This document shows, one piece after another, positions 7,333-16,444 of a stretch of 64,000 bases of DNA (positions within the stretch are counted from its first letter, which is position 1; each line of letters starts with the position of its first letter). Position numbers and translations under genes: made by a program. Below the pieces are notes generated by a model, which had not been told where the DNA came from, ran no database searches, and saw only the letters and a program-made list of their open reading frames with translations. This stretch comes from Sphingomonas metalli. Its GTDB lineage: Bacteria > Pseudomonadota > Alphaproteobacteria > Sphingomonadales > Sphingomonadaceae. The DNA lies in assembly GCF_014641735.1 (NCBI RefSeq), contig NZ_BMIH01000001.1:1-64000 (forward strand), read 5' to 3'.

Positions 7333-9521
7333 CGACGCAGCAGCGGCAGGATCGTCGAATAGTCGTCGGTCCAGGGCGAAAGCCCGGCGCGCGCCCGGGT
7401 CGGCCGCCAGTCGCGCTCGTCCCCGGCCAGCGCCGTCAGCACACCGGGATCGCGCGACAGCGCCACCCAGAGCGAGACCGAGGCGGTCGTATCGAGCGCG
7501 GACGGCTTGTAGTCGAGCGTCACAGCCCGCCAGCCGCCGTCCCGTGCGGCCGCGGCGACCACCGGTTCCAGATCGAGGAAGCGGTTCGAGATGTGCACGA
7601 GCAACAGGCCGCGCGGCGACAGGGCCCGGGCATAGGTGGCGAAGGCCTCTCGCGTCAGCAGATGCATCGGCACCGCGTCGGACGAGAAGGCGTCGAGCGC
7701 GAGCAGGTCCAGCGATCCGGGGGCTGCGTGCGACAGGCTGATCCGCGCATCGCCGATCCGGATCTGCGCGTCCGGCAGGCAGCGCGCAAGATAGGTGAAG
7801 CGCGCCGGGTCGCGCGCGATGCGGGCGACCGTCGGATCGATTTCGTAGAAGGTCCAGAGCTGGCCGGGCTGTGCATAGCAGGCCAGCGTTCCCGTGCCGA
7901 GCCCGACCACCCCGATCCGCGCGCCGGGGCCGTAGAGCGCCGGCGCCCGGCGCATCGCCCGCCCGACTCCGCTCCCCGGCGCGTAATAGGTGGTCGGCGT
8001 CCGCTCGCGGGCGATGCTGCCGGCGAGCTGGATGCCGTGCACCGTCGTGCCATGGTCGAGCTCGCGCAGGCGCGCGCCGAGATGGACGGTGTAGACGCCG
8101 AAGTAGCTGCGAATGCGGGCGCCGGGCTCGAGCGAGAGGAGGAGGGAGCGGTAGCCGCCGAAGAGCATGAGGGCGGCCGCGAGCACCGCGACATAGGCGG
8201 GCCGTGCGCCGATCGAGGCGAGGCCGAGCGCACCGAGGGCGAGGAAGAACAGCCCCCGCCCCTCCAGTCCGCCAGCCGCGCCGTCTTCGATCCCGAGCGT
8301 CACCAGCATGGCCAGGCCGGCGAGCACGGTGCCGAACGCGATCCACCAGCGGCGGCCCCACCACAGGTTGCGCAGCCCCGCCGTGAGGAAGGTCTGCGGC
8401 GCGAGCGCCCCTGCTGCGAGGATCAGGATCGGATATTCCCATGTCCAGTCGAACAGCACCGGCGCGATCAGTCCCGCGAAGACGCCGCCTAGGGCTCCGC
8501 CCGCCGCCATGGCGAGGTAGAAGCCGGTCAGCCGCTCGGGCGCGGGGCGCTGGCGGTAGAGCGCGGTGTGCAGGGATACCGAGGCGACGAAGAGGAGCAG
8601 CAGCGCCACGAAGAGCGTGAACCAGGGGCCCGACCGGTAGCCCGCCATCATCACGCCGCCGAACAGCAGGATGGTGATCGGCGCCATCCGCGTGATGAAG
8701 TCGGCCGCGCCACGCCGGTCGGCGAAGGCGACGGTGAAGCTGAGCAGGTAGAGGCCGAGCGGCAGCACCCAGAGGAGCGGCATCGCGACAATATCGGTGG
8801 TGATGTAGGTCGAGGTCGCCAGCATCAGCCCTGACGGGACCAGAGCGAGCAGCGTCCAGCGCACGACTTGCCCCCGCTGCGGCGGCGTCTCGACCGGGAC
8901 CGAAGTGCCCTCGGCAGCGGCAGTGCGCGGCAGCATCGTCACGCACGCCGCCACCAGCGCCGCGAGCAGCAGGTACCCGAGCGTCCACGCCCAGCTTTGC
9001 TGGCGCGACGCCATCAGCGGCTCGACGAGGAGCGGGTAGCAGATCAGCCCGGCGAAGCTGCCGAGGTTCGAGGCCGCGTAGAGCGCATAGGGATCGCGCC
9101 CGCCGCTCGCCGTGGCGAACCAGCGCTGCACCAGCGGCGCCTGGGCGGAGACGGCGAAGAAGAGCGGCCCGATCGAGCCCAGCAGCAGCCACGGCACCCA
9201 GAAGGCGGGCTGCGCGCCTGCCGGCAGGTCCGCCTGCATCAGGCCGATCGGCAGCCACAGCGCCGCCCCGGCGAGCAGCGCCAGATGGACCAGCCCCTGC
9301 GTTCGGGGCCGCAGCCGGCCGAGCGCATGGGCATAGGCGTATCCGCCGAGCAGCAACGCCTGGTAGACGAGCATCGCCGAATTCCACACGGCCGGCGCAC
9401 CGCCCAGCCGCGGCAGCGCCATGCGCGCGATCATCGGCTGGACGAGGAAGAGCAGGAACGATCCCGTCAGGATCGTCAGCACGAACACCCAACGGCCCGC
9501 TCCGCGGGCGGCGGAGTTCAT
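7329..9521 (-). CDS. Membrane protein fused to spermidine-synthase-like domain
   Basis: The first about 470 residues of this 730-residue protein are hydrophobic, with repeated transmembrane segments resembling an MFS-type module (FVLTILTGSFLLFLVQPMIA at the start). The C-terminal about 230 residues form a SAM-methyltransferase-like fold of the spermidine synthase family, with motif I GVVGLGTGTLACYA, acidic EIDP and LDAFSSDAVP. These fused proteins are common in proteobacteria and most have no proven polyamine activity. ATG 9521 is chosen because it overlaps the hemB stop (ATGA), indicating coupling to hemB. Longer starts would lie inside hemB. Confidence 0.85.
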   Translation of the reverse strand: MNSAARGAGRWVFVLTILTGSFLLFLVQPMIARMALPRLGGAPAVWNSAMLVYQALLLGGYAYAHALGRLRPRTQGLVHLALLAGAALWLPIGLMQADLPAGAQPAFWVPWLLLGSIGPLFFAVSAQAPLVQRWFATASGGRDPYALYAASNLGSFAGLICYPLLVEPLMASRQQSWAWTLGYLLLAALVAACVTMLPRTAAAEGTSVPVETPPQRGQVVRWTLLALVPSGLMLATSTYITTDIVAMPLLWVLPLGLYLLSFTVAFADRRGAADFITRMAPITILLFGGVMMAGYRSGPWFTLFVALLLLFVASVSLHTALYRQRPAPERLTGFYLAMAAGGALGGVFAGLIAPVLFDWTWEYPILILAAGALAPQTFLTAGLRNLWWGRRWWIAFGTVLAGLAMLVTLGIEDGAAGGLEGRGLFFLALGALGLASIGARPAYVAVLAAALMLFGGYRSLLLSLEPGARIRSYFGVYTVHLGARLRELDHGTTVHGIQLAGSIARERTPTTYYAPGSGVGRAMRRAPALYGPGARIGVVGLGTGTLACYAQPGQLWTFYEIDPTVARIARDPARFTYLARCLPDAQIRIGDARISLSHAAPGSLDLLALDAFSSDAVPMHLLTREAFATYARALSPRGLLLVHISNRFLDLEPVVAAAARDGGWRAVTLDYKPSALDTTASVSLWVALSRDPGVLTALAGDERDWRPTRARAGLSPWTDDYSTILPLLRR

Positions 9522-10507
9522 CGTGCGAGGAGCCGCGCCGCGTGGGCCGCGTGATAGGTGAGGACGCCGGCGCATCCGGCGCGCTTGAACGCCATCAGCG
9601 TCTCCAGCACCATCGCGTCACGCTCCGCCGCGCCGGCGGCGATCGCGGCCTCGATCATCGCGTATTCGCCCGATACCTGATAGGCGAAGACCGGCACCTC
9701 GAACCGCGCCTTCACCCGCGCGATGATGTCGAGATAGGGCAGGCCCGGCTTGACCATGACGCTGTCGGCGCCTTCGGCCAGATCGAGCGCGACCTCGCGC
9801 AGCGCCTCTTCGGCATTGGCGCTGTCCATCTGGTAGGTCTTCTTGTCCCCCTTCAGCAGCCCGCGGCTGCCGACCGCATCGCGGAACGGGCCGTAGAAGG
9901 CGGAGGCGTATTTGGCCGCATAGCTCATGATCTGGACGTTGACGTGCCCCTCCCCCTCCAGCGCGCCGCGGATCAGGCCGATCCGCCCGTCCATCATGTC
10001 CGACGGGGCGATGATGTCCGATCCCGCCCGCGCCTGGTTGAGCGCCTGCTGCACCAGCGCGTCCGCCGTCCGGTCGTTGACGACATAGCCGGCGGCGTCG
10101 ACCAGCCCGTCATGGCCATGGGTGGTGTAGGGATCGAGCGCGACATCGGTCAGCACGCCGATCTCGGGCACCTTGTCCTTCAGGGCGCGGATCGCCCGGC
10201 ACATCAGGTTGTCGGGGTTCAGCGCTTCCGCCCCGTCGTCGCTCCGCAGCCCGGGCGGCGTGTTCGGGAACAGCGCGACGCAGGGAATGCCGAGGTCGCG
10301 CGCCTCGCGCCCGCGGGCGACGATCCCGTCGATCGACCAGCGCGACACGCCGGGCAGGCTCGCGATCGGCTCCTCCACGCCGTCGCCTTCCGCGATGAAG
10401 AGCGGCCAGATCAGGTCGGCCGGCGTCAGCACGGTTTCGGCGTGCAACCGGCGGCTCCAGGCCGAGGCGCGGGTACGGCGAAGGCGGATGGCGGGGTAGG
10501 ACGACAT
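9518..10507 (-). CDS. hemB: Delta-aminolevulinic acid dehydratase (porphobilinogen synthase)
   Basis: The enzyme condenses two 5-aminolevulinate molecules to porphobilinogen in tetrapyrrole synthesis, in the cytosol. The 329 residues match the usual family length. Visible motifs are SDMMDGRIG, the Schiff-base lysine region VMVKPGLPYLD and the metal-site region DVALDPYTTHGHDG. Where Zn enzymes carry three cysteines in this region, the sequence has Ala/Asp/Thr, so it should be the Mg/K-type enzyme seen in many alphaproteobacteria. It is followed by the overlapping spermidine-synthase-like gene. A possible first gene of that short operon. Confidence 0.96.
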   Translation of the reverse strand: MSSYPAIRLRRTRASAWSRRLHAETVLTPADLIWPLFIAEGDGVEEPIASLPGVSRWSIDGIVARGREARDLGIPCVALFPNTPPGLRSDDGAEALNPDNLMCRAIRALKDKVPEIGVLTDVALDPYTTHGHDGLVDAAGYVVNDRTADALVQQALNQARAGSDIIAPSDMMDGRIGLIRGALEGEGHVNVQIMSYAAKYASAFYGPFRDAVGSRGLLKGDKKTYQMDSANAEEALREVALDLAEGADSVMVKPGLPYLDIIARVKARFEVPVFAYQVSGEYAMIEAAIAAGAAERDAMVLETLMAFKRAGCAGVLTYHAAHAARLLAR

Positions 10508-10575
10508 GCCCCTGCCATGAGGGATCGCTAGCGGCCGGGCAAGCGTTACGGCGATGGTTGCGGGAGTGTATCGAT

Positions 10576-11499
10576 ATGCGCGAGATCCGGTCGGCGGCGA
10601 TGGTCGTCAATGCGAAGTCGCGCAAGGGGCAGAAGCTGTTCAAGAAGGCCTGCGCGGCGATGAAGGGCCTGCCCTACCCCGTCGATGCCCGCGCGGTGGA
10701 AGACCCGCGCAAGCTCGAGCCGACGCTGCGCGACGTGCTGGCGGCCAAGCCCGACCTCGTCATCCTCGGCGGCGGCGACGGTACGATCAGCGGGCTGGTC
10801 GACCTGCTGGTGGGCCACGACGTGGTGCTCGGCGTCCTGCCGCTCGGCACCGCCAACAGCTTTTCGCGGACGCTCGGCATTCCGCGCACCGTCGAGGGTG
10901 CGGTGGAGGTGATCCGCGCCGGCCATACGCGGCGGATCGATCTCGGGATGATCGACAACGACTATTTCGCCAATTGCGCGGCGATGGGGATCAGCCCGCA
11001 AATTGCCGAGACGGTGCCGCACGGCCTGAAGAAGGTCCTGGGCATGGTCGGCTATCTCGGCTGGGCCAGCTACCAGTTCGGGCGCTTCCGCCCCTTCACG
11101 CTTCATGTCGACACGGGCGAGATCAAGCGCAAGCTCAAGGTGGTCGAGGTGCGGATCTCGAACGGCCCCTATCATGGCGGTACGTGGCTGGTCGACGAGG
11201 CGTCGGTCAATTCGGGCGAGATCGTCGTCCAGGCGGTGCGCGGCCATTACAAGCGCAAGCTCGCCTATAACTGGCTGGCGAGCATCCTGGGGCTCAAGGC
11301 GCGACACCACGACACGATCAGCTTCTCGGGCGCCCGGGTGCGGATCGATACCGAACCCCGCCTGCCCATCTCGATCGACGGCGAGGTGCTCGCCCGAACG
11401 CCCGTCACCGCCCGGATCGCGCCGGGCGCGATCGAGGTCATGGCGCCGGAGCCTCCGCCGCCGCCTCCATCCGCGGCGGTCGAGCCGCCCCCGGCATGA
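10576..11499 (+). CDS. Diacylglycerol/lipid kinase (YegS/DagK family)
   Basis: This is a 307-residue cytosolic lipid kinase. The nucleotide-binding motif GGGDGTISGLVD lies about residue 70, with the second family motif LPLGTANSFSRTLGIP near residue 95. The family phosphorylates diacylglycerol or related lipids with ATP. ATG 10576 has GGGAG nine bases upstream; a TTG at 10558 gives six extra residues without support. The proline-rich tail (EPPPPPPS) lies in the 62-bp overlap with the convergent MATE gene, which suggests that one of the two ends was extended recently. Confidence 0.9.
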   Translation: MREIRSAAMVVNAKSRKGQKLFKKACAAMKGLPYPVDARAVEDPRKLEPTLRDVLAAKPDLVILGGGDGTISGLVDLLVGHDVVLGVLPLGTANSFSRTLGIPRTVEGAVEVIRAGHTRRIDLGMIDNDYFANCAAMGISPQIAETVPHGLKKVLGMVGYLGWASYQFGRFRPFTLHVDTGEIKRKLKVVEVRISNGPYHGGTWLVDEASVNSGEIVVQAVRGHYKRKLAYNWLASILGLKARHHDTISFSGARVRIDTEPRLPISIDGEVLARTPVTARIAPGAIEVMAPEPPPPPPSAAVEPPPA

Positions 11500-12856
11500 G
11501 CGGGCGCTGCCGCCGCCACGGCCCGTAGCGATAGTAGAGCCACGCGCCGAGCGTTGTTACCGCCGAGCCGAGCGGGAAGCTCCACCAGAGCGCATCGGCC
11601 CCCAGCAGCGGCCGGATCGCGAGCGCGAAGCCGAGCCGCACCGGGAACATGGCGACGAACAACACGATCAGCGGCCCCCAGACCGCGCCATTGGCGCGGA
11701 CGGTGCCGAACAGGACCATGGTGACGCCGAACAGCAGGAAGCTCCAGCTGGCGATCAGGCCGATATGCTGGGCGATCGGCACCGCCGGGCTGGCGGCGGG
11801 GAGGAACAGGCCGAGCGTCGTGCGGTCGAACCACAGGATGGCGACGATCAGTACCCCGGTCATCACGATATTGTAGAGGATGCCGGCGCGCGTGATCCGG
11901 GCCACCCGATCCCATTTGCCCGCGCCGATATTCTGCGCCGCCATCGCGCTCACCGCCGCGCCGATCGCCAATGCCGGCATCTGGATATAGGCCCAGAGCT
12001 GGAGGACGACGCCATAGGCGGCGGTCGTCTCCACGCCCTCGCGATTGACCAGCCCGACCATGGCAAGGCCGGCGGCGGAGATGACGAGCATCTGCGCGCC
12101 GATCGGCAGCCCCTTGCCGACGATCGTCCGCACCAGCGCGCCTTGCGGTCGCAGATAGGCGATCTCGCCGCCCTTCAGCCGCAGCGGCAGGTCGCGCCAC
12201 ATGATCCAGCCGGTCAGCGCCAGCACCGATACCGCATTGGCGATCAGCGTCGCGGTGGCCGATCCGGCGATCCCCATCTGCGGAAACGGCCCGATGCCGC
12301 GGATCAGCAGCGGGTTGAGGCCGGTGTCGATCACGACCGCCAGGATCATGAACCACAGCGGCGTCATCGAATCGCCCGTGCCGCGCAGCCCCATCATCAG
12401 CAGCACCAGGACCATCGCGGCCGGCAGGCCGAGGAAGATGACGCGCAGATAGGCATCGGCGAGCGGCAGGGCCGCCGGGGGCGTCGCCAGCGCGACGAGG
12501 ATCGCGTGCGAACAGGCCCAGCCCAGCACCGCGAAGACGAGCGAGGCCGCGAGGACGAGGCCGATCGCCGATCCGAAGGCGCGGCGTGCATTCTCGACGT
12601 CGCGGCGACCCCAGGCCTGGCCGATCAGGATCGTTGCCGCCATGCCGAAGCCGAAGACGCCGCCAAACATCAGGAACATGATGATGTTGGCATTGGACGC
12701 TGCCGCCAGCGCCCGTTCGCCGAGAAAGCGACCGATCCAGATCGCGTTGATCGAACCGTTGAGCGACTGGAGGATGTTCGACCCCAGCGTCGGCAACGCG
12801 AAGGCGATCAGCGTGCTGCCGATCGGCCCCGTCGTCAGGTCCCGCTGTGCCTTCAT
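11438..12856 (-). CDS. MATE family multidrug/toxin exporter
   Basis: This is a 472-residue inner-membrane protein with about twelve transmembrane helices in two homologous halves. Typical MATE features are an N-terminal ALPTLGSNILQSLNGSINAIWIG helix, a GQAWGRRD loop and the mid-protein GLRGTGDSMTPLWFM segment that recurs in the family. Family members use Na+ or H+ gradients to export cationic drugs or metabolites; the substrate cannot be predicted. Its 3' end overlaps the convergent lipid kinase by 62 bp. Confidence 0.92.
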   Translation of the reverse strand: MKAQRDLTTGPIGSTLIAFALPTLGSNILQSLNGSINAIWIGRFLGERALAAASNANIIMFLMFGGVFGFGMAATILIGQAWGRRDVENARRAFGSAIGLVLAASLVFAVLGWACSHAILVALATPPAALPLADAYLRVIFLGLPAAMVLVLLMMGLRGTGDSMTPLWFMILAVVIDTGLNPLLIRGIGPFPQMGIAGSATATLIANAVSVLALTGWIMWRDLPLRLKGGEIAYLRPQGALVRTIVGKGLPIGAQMLVISAAGLAMVGLVNREGVETTAAYGVVLQLWAYIQMPALAIGAAVSAMAAQNIGAGKWDRVARITRAGILYNIVMTGVLIVAILWFDRTTLGLFLPAASPAVPIAQHIGLIASWSFLLFGVTMVLFGTVRANGAVWGPLIVLFVAMFPVRLGFALAIRPLLGADALWWSFPLGSAVTTLGAWLYYRYGPWRRQRPLMPGAARPPRMEAAAEAPAP

Positions 12857-12931
12857 GCCATGCCCCCTTGCCGCCCCGCGCGGCAGGGATGCCCTATCGC
12901 ATGCGCCAGCGGAAGGGGATGAAAGGTAGGC

Positions 12932-14236
12932 CTATCCCAGCCGGACGAGCGCCGCCTGCAGCCGGGCCGCTTCCGCCATCTTGTCGGCATGGTCAACCTT
13001 GGCCTTCTCCACCGCCTCGGGCTTGGCGCGTTCGACGAAGCTGGGATTGCCGAGCCGTGCACCGAGCGCATCGCGTTCCTTCTCCGCCGCCGCGATCGCC
13101 TTGCCCAGCCGCGCGCGTTCGGCCACAAGGTCGATGACCCCCTCGAGCGGGAGGATGAAGGTCGCTTCGTCGACCACGATCTGCGCGGCCCCGCCGCCGA
13201 CATCGCCCTCGGTCGTCTCGACCCGGGCGAGCCGGCCCAGCACCGCCTGCTGCCGCGCCAGCCGGGCGTGCGTTTCGCCGCCGGCATCGCGGACGTGGAG
13301 CGGCAGTCTCGCCCCCGGCGGGACGTTGAGCTCGGTCCGTGCCGCGCGGATCTCGGAGACGAGGCGGATCAGCCAGTCGATCTCGCGTTCGGCCGCGGGA
13401 TCGAGCGCGCGCGCATCCGGCATCGGCCAGTGCGCGACGATCAGGTCATGGTCGCGCGGAGCGAGACCGTGCCACAGCTCCTCGGTGATGAAGGGCATGA
13501 AGGGGTGGAGCAGGACGAGGATCTGGTCCAGCACCCAGCCTGCGACCGCCTTTGTCTCCTCGTCGACCTGGCCCCTCTCGCCCTCGCTCGACACGGGCTT
13601 GATCAGCTCCAGATACCAGTCGCAGAAGCGGCTCCAGACGAACTGGTAGATCGCGTTGGCCGCCGCATCGAACCGGTATTCGCCGAGCGCGAGGTCGACC
13701 GCCTGCACCGTCCCCACCGTTTCCGCGAGGATCCACTGGTTGACGGCGTGCGACGCCGCGGGCGGCTCGAGCGAGGTGGAGCCGCCGATGCCGTTCGCCT
13801 GGGCGAAACGGCAGGCATTCCACAGCTTGGTCGCGAAGTTGCGATAGCCCTCGACCCGCCGCTCATCCATCTTGATGTCGCGGCCCTGGCTTTCCATCGC
13901 CGCCATGAAGAAGCGGAGGGCATCCGCGCCATATTGGTCGATCAGGCCGAGCGGATCGACGGTATTGCCCTTGGACTTCGACATCTTCGACCCGTCCGCC
14001 GCGCGGACGAGGCCGTGCAAATAGAGGGTGCGGAACGGCACGTCGTGCATGAAGTGCAGCCCCTGCATCATCATGCGCGCATCCCAGAAGAACAGGATGT
14101 CGAAGCCGGAGATCAGCACGTCGTTGGGGTAACGCCCGCCGAGCCTTTTACCGGATAGCCCCTCCCCTTCAGGGGAGGGGTTGGGGTGGGGCGCTTCGCT
14201 GGGCGCGTCGGTCTCGGTGAGACGGACACGCCCCAC
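12932..14236 (-). CDS. valS: Valyl-tRNA synthetase, C-terminal half (split valS)
   Basis: The 434 residues start with about 35 repeat-encoded residues ([20 protein letters not shown]...) and then resume ValRS at [20 protein letters not shown]. They carry the KMSKS signature ([11 protein letters not shown]), the anticodon-binding domain and the C-terminal coiled coil that stabilises tRNA-Val binding. The frame is the same as the N-terminal half; only a TAA (14242-14240) and one Gly codon separate them. The GTG at 14236 has GGGGAGGGG upstream on the mRNA, so re-initiation is possible. Whether this is a working two-subunit enzyme, a readthrough product, a damaged copy or a sequence error cannot be decided from here. 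Confidence 0.85.
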   Translation of the reverse strand: MGRVRLTETDAPSEAPHPNPSPEGEGLSGKRLGGRYPNDVLISGFDILFFWDARMMMQGLHFMHDVPFRTLYLHGLVRAADGSKMSKSKGNTVDPLGLIDQYGADALRFFMAAMESQGRDIKMDERRVEGYRNFATKLWNACRFAQANGIGGSTSLEPPAASHAVNQWILAETVGTVQAVDLALGEYRFDAAANAIYQFVWSRFCDWYLELIKPVSSEGERGQVDEETKAVAGWVLDQILVLLHPFMPFITEELWHGLAPRDHDLIVAHWPMPDARALDPAAEREIDWLIRLVSEIRAARTELNVPPGARLPLHVRDAGGETHARLARQQAVLGRLARVETTEGDVGGGAAQIVVDEATFILPLEGVIDLVAERARLGKAIAAAEKERDALGARLGNPSFVERAKPEAVEKAKVDHADKMAEAARLQAALVRLG

Positions 14237-14264
14237 CCCTTACCCCTCCCCTGAAGGGGAGGGG
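14158..14264. repeat. Palindromic repeat element inserted in valS
   Basis: Two nearly identical inverted arms (14159-14193 and 14229-14264), each built around the self-complementary CCCCTCCCCTTCAGGGGAGG-type core, flank a second dyad (GTCTCGGTGAGAC) in the centre. The arms differ at one spot: TT on the left, TAA equivalent on the right, and this single difference creates the in-frame stop in valS. Such CCCCTCCCC palindromes are scattered repeats in sphingomonads and relatives; when in frame they encode peptides like [10 protein letters not shown], as seen here. Confidence 0.9.
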
Positions 14265-15691
14265 TGATTCTCGGGCCAGCCGAGCGTCGCGAAGGGCCAG
14301 AGAGCCGAGGAGAACCAGGTGTCGAGCACGTCCGGGTCGCGCGTCAGCAAGACGCCCTCGCCCGCCTCGGCCTGCGCCTCTGCCTCGGTTTCGGCGACGA
14401 AGATGCGGCCGTCCTCCGCGAACCATGCCGGGATCTGGTGTCCCCACCAGAGCTGGCGGGACACGCACCAGGGCTGGATGTTCTCCATCCAGTTGAAGAA
14501 GGTCTTCTCCCAGCTTTTCGGCACCAGCCGGATCGCGCCGGTCTGCACCGCCTCGATCGCAGGGGCGGCGAGCGTCTTGGCGTCGACATACCATTGGTCG
14601 GTCAACCACGGCTCGATCACCACGCCGGAGCGGTCGCCATAGGGGGTCTGGATCACGCGATCCTCTATCCGCTCGAGCGCGCCCGCCGCTTCGAGCTTCG
14701 CGACGACCGCCGTCCGTGCGTCGAACCGGTCGAGGCCGATCAGGTCGGCGGGGACGAGGCCGTCCGCCGTCTGGCAGATCCGCGCCTTCGCATCGAGCAT
14801 GTTGAGCATGTCGCGCGCCTCGATCCCGGCGCGGCGGCCGACCTCGAAGTCGTTGAAGTCGTGGCCCGGCGTGATCTTCACCGCACCGGAGCCGAGCTCG
14901 GGATCGGCATGCTCGTCCGCCACGATCGGGATCAGCCGCCCCGTGATCGGCAGCCGCACCTGCCTGCCGACCAGCGCGGTGTAGCGCGCATCGCCCGGGT
15001 TCACCGCGATGGCCATATCGGCGAGCATCGTCTCCGGCCGGGTCGTAGCGACCGAGATGGTGCCGCTGCCGTCCGCCAGCGGATAGGTGAGATGCCAGAA
15101 CTTGCCCTGCACCTCGCGCGTCTCGACCTCGAGATCGCTGATCGCGGTGCCGAGCCCGGCGTCCCAGTTCACCAGGCGCTTGTCACGATAGAGCAGGCCT
15201 TGACGGTAGAGCTCCACGAAGACCTTGAGCACCGCGGACGAGAAGCCCTCGTCCATCGTGAACCGCTCGTTGGACCAGTCCATCGAGCAGCCCAGCCGGC
15301 GCAGCTGGCGGGTGATCTGCCCGCCGCTTTCGGCCTTCCAGGACCAGACCTTGTCGATGAAGGCGTCACGGCCGAGATCGGCACGCGCAATGCCGTCCTT
15401 CGCCAGGTTGCGCTCGACCACCATCTGCGTGGCGATGCCGGCATGGTCGGTGCCAACCACCCACATCGCGTCCTTGCCCTTCAGCCGGGCGTGGCGGGTC
15501 AGGATGTCCTGCAGCGTATTGTCGAGTGCATGGCCGATGTGCAGGCTGCCGGTGACGTTGGGCGGCGGGTTGACGATCGTCCAGGGCTCCGCGCCGGGAC
15601 GCTTGGGGCGGAACAGCCCCTTGTCCTCCCAATGCGCGTACCAGCGCGCTTCGATGGCGGCGGGGTCGAAGGTCTTCGGCAGCTCGGTCAT
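14240..15691 (-). CDS. valS: Valyl-tRNA synthetase, N-terminal half (split valS)
   Basis: This 483-residue part carries the first half of the Rossmann fold with [14 protein letters not shown] (HIGH signature), [13 protein letters not shown], the CP1 editing domain ([17 protein letters not shown]) and the return to the core ([18 protein letters not shown]). It then runs into the palindromic repeat and stops at TAA 14242-14240. A normal alphaproteobacterial ValRS is about 880 residues; both halves plus the insertion add up to about 919. ATG 15691 ([10 protein letters not shown]) fits the family start; 15712 is an extension. The split lies within the catalytic domain, after editing and before KMSKS. 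Confidence 0.88.
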   Translation of the reverse strand: MTELPKTFDPAAIEARWYAHWEDKGLFRPKRPGAEPWTIVNPPPNVTGSLHIGHALDNTLQDILTRHARLKGKDAMWVVGTDHAGIATQMVVERNLAKDGIARADLGRDAFIDKVWSWKAESGGQITRQLRRLGCSMDWSNERFTMDEGFSSAVLKVFVELYRQGLLYRDKRLVNWDAGLGTAISDLEVETREVQGKFWHLTYPLADGSGTISVATTRPETMLADMAIAVNPGDARYTALVGRQVRLPITGRLIPIVADEHADPELGSGAVKITPGHDFNDFEVGRRAGIEARDMLNMLDAKARICQTADGLVPADLIGLDRFDARTAVVAKLEAAGALERIEDRVIQTPYGDRSGVVIEPWLTDQWYVDAKTLAAPAIEAVQTGAIRLVPKSWEKTFFNWMENIQPWCVSRQLWWGHQIPAWFAEDGRIFVAETEAEAQAEAGEGVLLTRDPDVLDTWFSSALWPFATLGWPENHPSPSGEG

Positions 15692-15865
15692 GCGGCCGGC
15701 CCTAAGCCGCATTGCCGTTCAGGACAATTGGTCGCGGCGAGGTCGCCCCACGCGCGCATGCACCGAGCCGCCCGGCGGGCGATCCGACCGCACACGCTTT
15801 GATAACAAACGTCCCCCACCATGTTGCACGGATAACAAATATCCGCGTGACGAGGCGAGGGTTCG

Positions 15866-16444
15866 GTGCCGTATCTGAAGCGACTGCATAGCGAGGTGAT
15901 GGATTACATGCTTCAGTACGAAGCGTTGATCCACCCCGATCAAGACATTGATATACAGGAAATTACCCGCAAGCGGCTGGTAATCTTCACGACCATCCGG
16001 CAGACCCATGTGATCCTGGACGACATGATCGCCGGCCTGCCGTCCGACGGTCTGCCGCCGCACAGCCAGCGTATCGCGACCGAGCAACGCCAGCGGGTCC
16101 AGCATGTCATGGGGGTCTACCAGGTCCATATCCATCGCTGGACCCCGGCAAACATTGTGAAAGATCGGAAGAACTATCAGGACAGCGTCACTGTATTGCG
16201 CGCTGTCCTGGAGGAACAGTTCCGGTGGGAGGAGGATCAGCTCGCACCGATCCTCCGCCAGGCGGCGCTGATGCGCACGGCCGGGCCGGCGCCGAATCTC
16301 AGCGCTGGCGCCCCGTCCAACGGTCCAGCCAGCCCAGCACCTCGCCATACCATTGGCGCGAGTTACGCGGCTTCAGCACCCAGTGGTTCTCGTTCGGGAA
16401 GACCAGCAGCCGGGACGGCACACCGCGCCGCTGCAAGGCGGTGA
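15866..16444 (+). CDS. Hypothetical helical protein
   Basis: This 192-residue protein starts at GTG with a GAGG stretch about eight bases upstream. Residues 1-135 look like a genuine four-helix protein with scattered His and acidic residues (TTIRQTHVILDDM, FRWEEDQLAPIL), vaguely like hemerythrin-type bundles, but the iron-ligand pattern is not complete. The last about 50 residues are Ala/Ser/Pro/Arg-rich and lie antisense to the peptidase gene (146-bp overlap), so they may be a non-functional tail. No function assigned. Confidence 0.6.
   Translation: MPYLKRLHSEVMDYMLQYEALIHPDQDIDIQEITRKRLVIFTTIRQTHVILDDMIAGLPSDGLPPHSQRIATEQRQRVQHVMGVYQVHIHRWTPANIVKDRKNYQDSVTVLRAVLEEQFRWEEDQLAPILRQAALMRTAGPAPNLSAGAPSNGPASPAPRHTIGASYAASAPSGSRSGRPAAGTAHRAAARR

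Noticed and set aside
6820..9492. 890-codon minus-strand open frame over the spermidine-synthase-like gene
   Set aside because: It is a same-strand shadow in another frame, with Arg/Ala/Gly-dominated composition and no domain; the 730-residue frame has clear motifs and couples to hemB.
12989..15802. Two long plus-strand frames (389 and 512 codons) antisense to valS
   Set aside because: They mirror valS in the usual GC-rich antisense frame and contain no recognisable motif.
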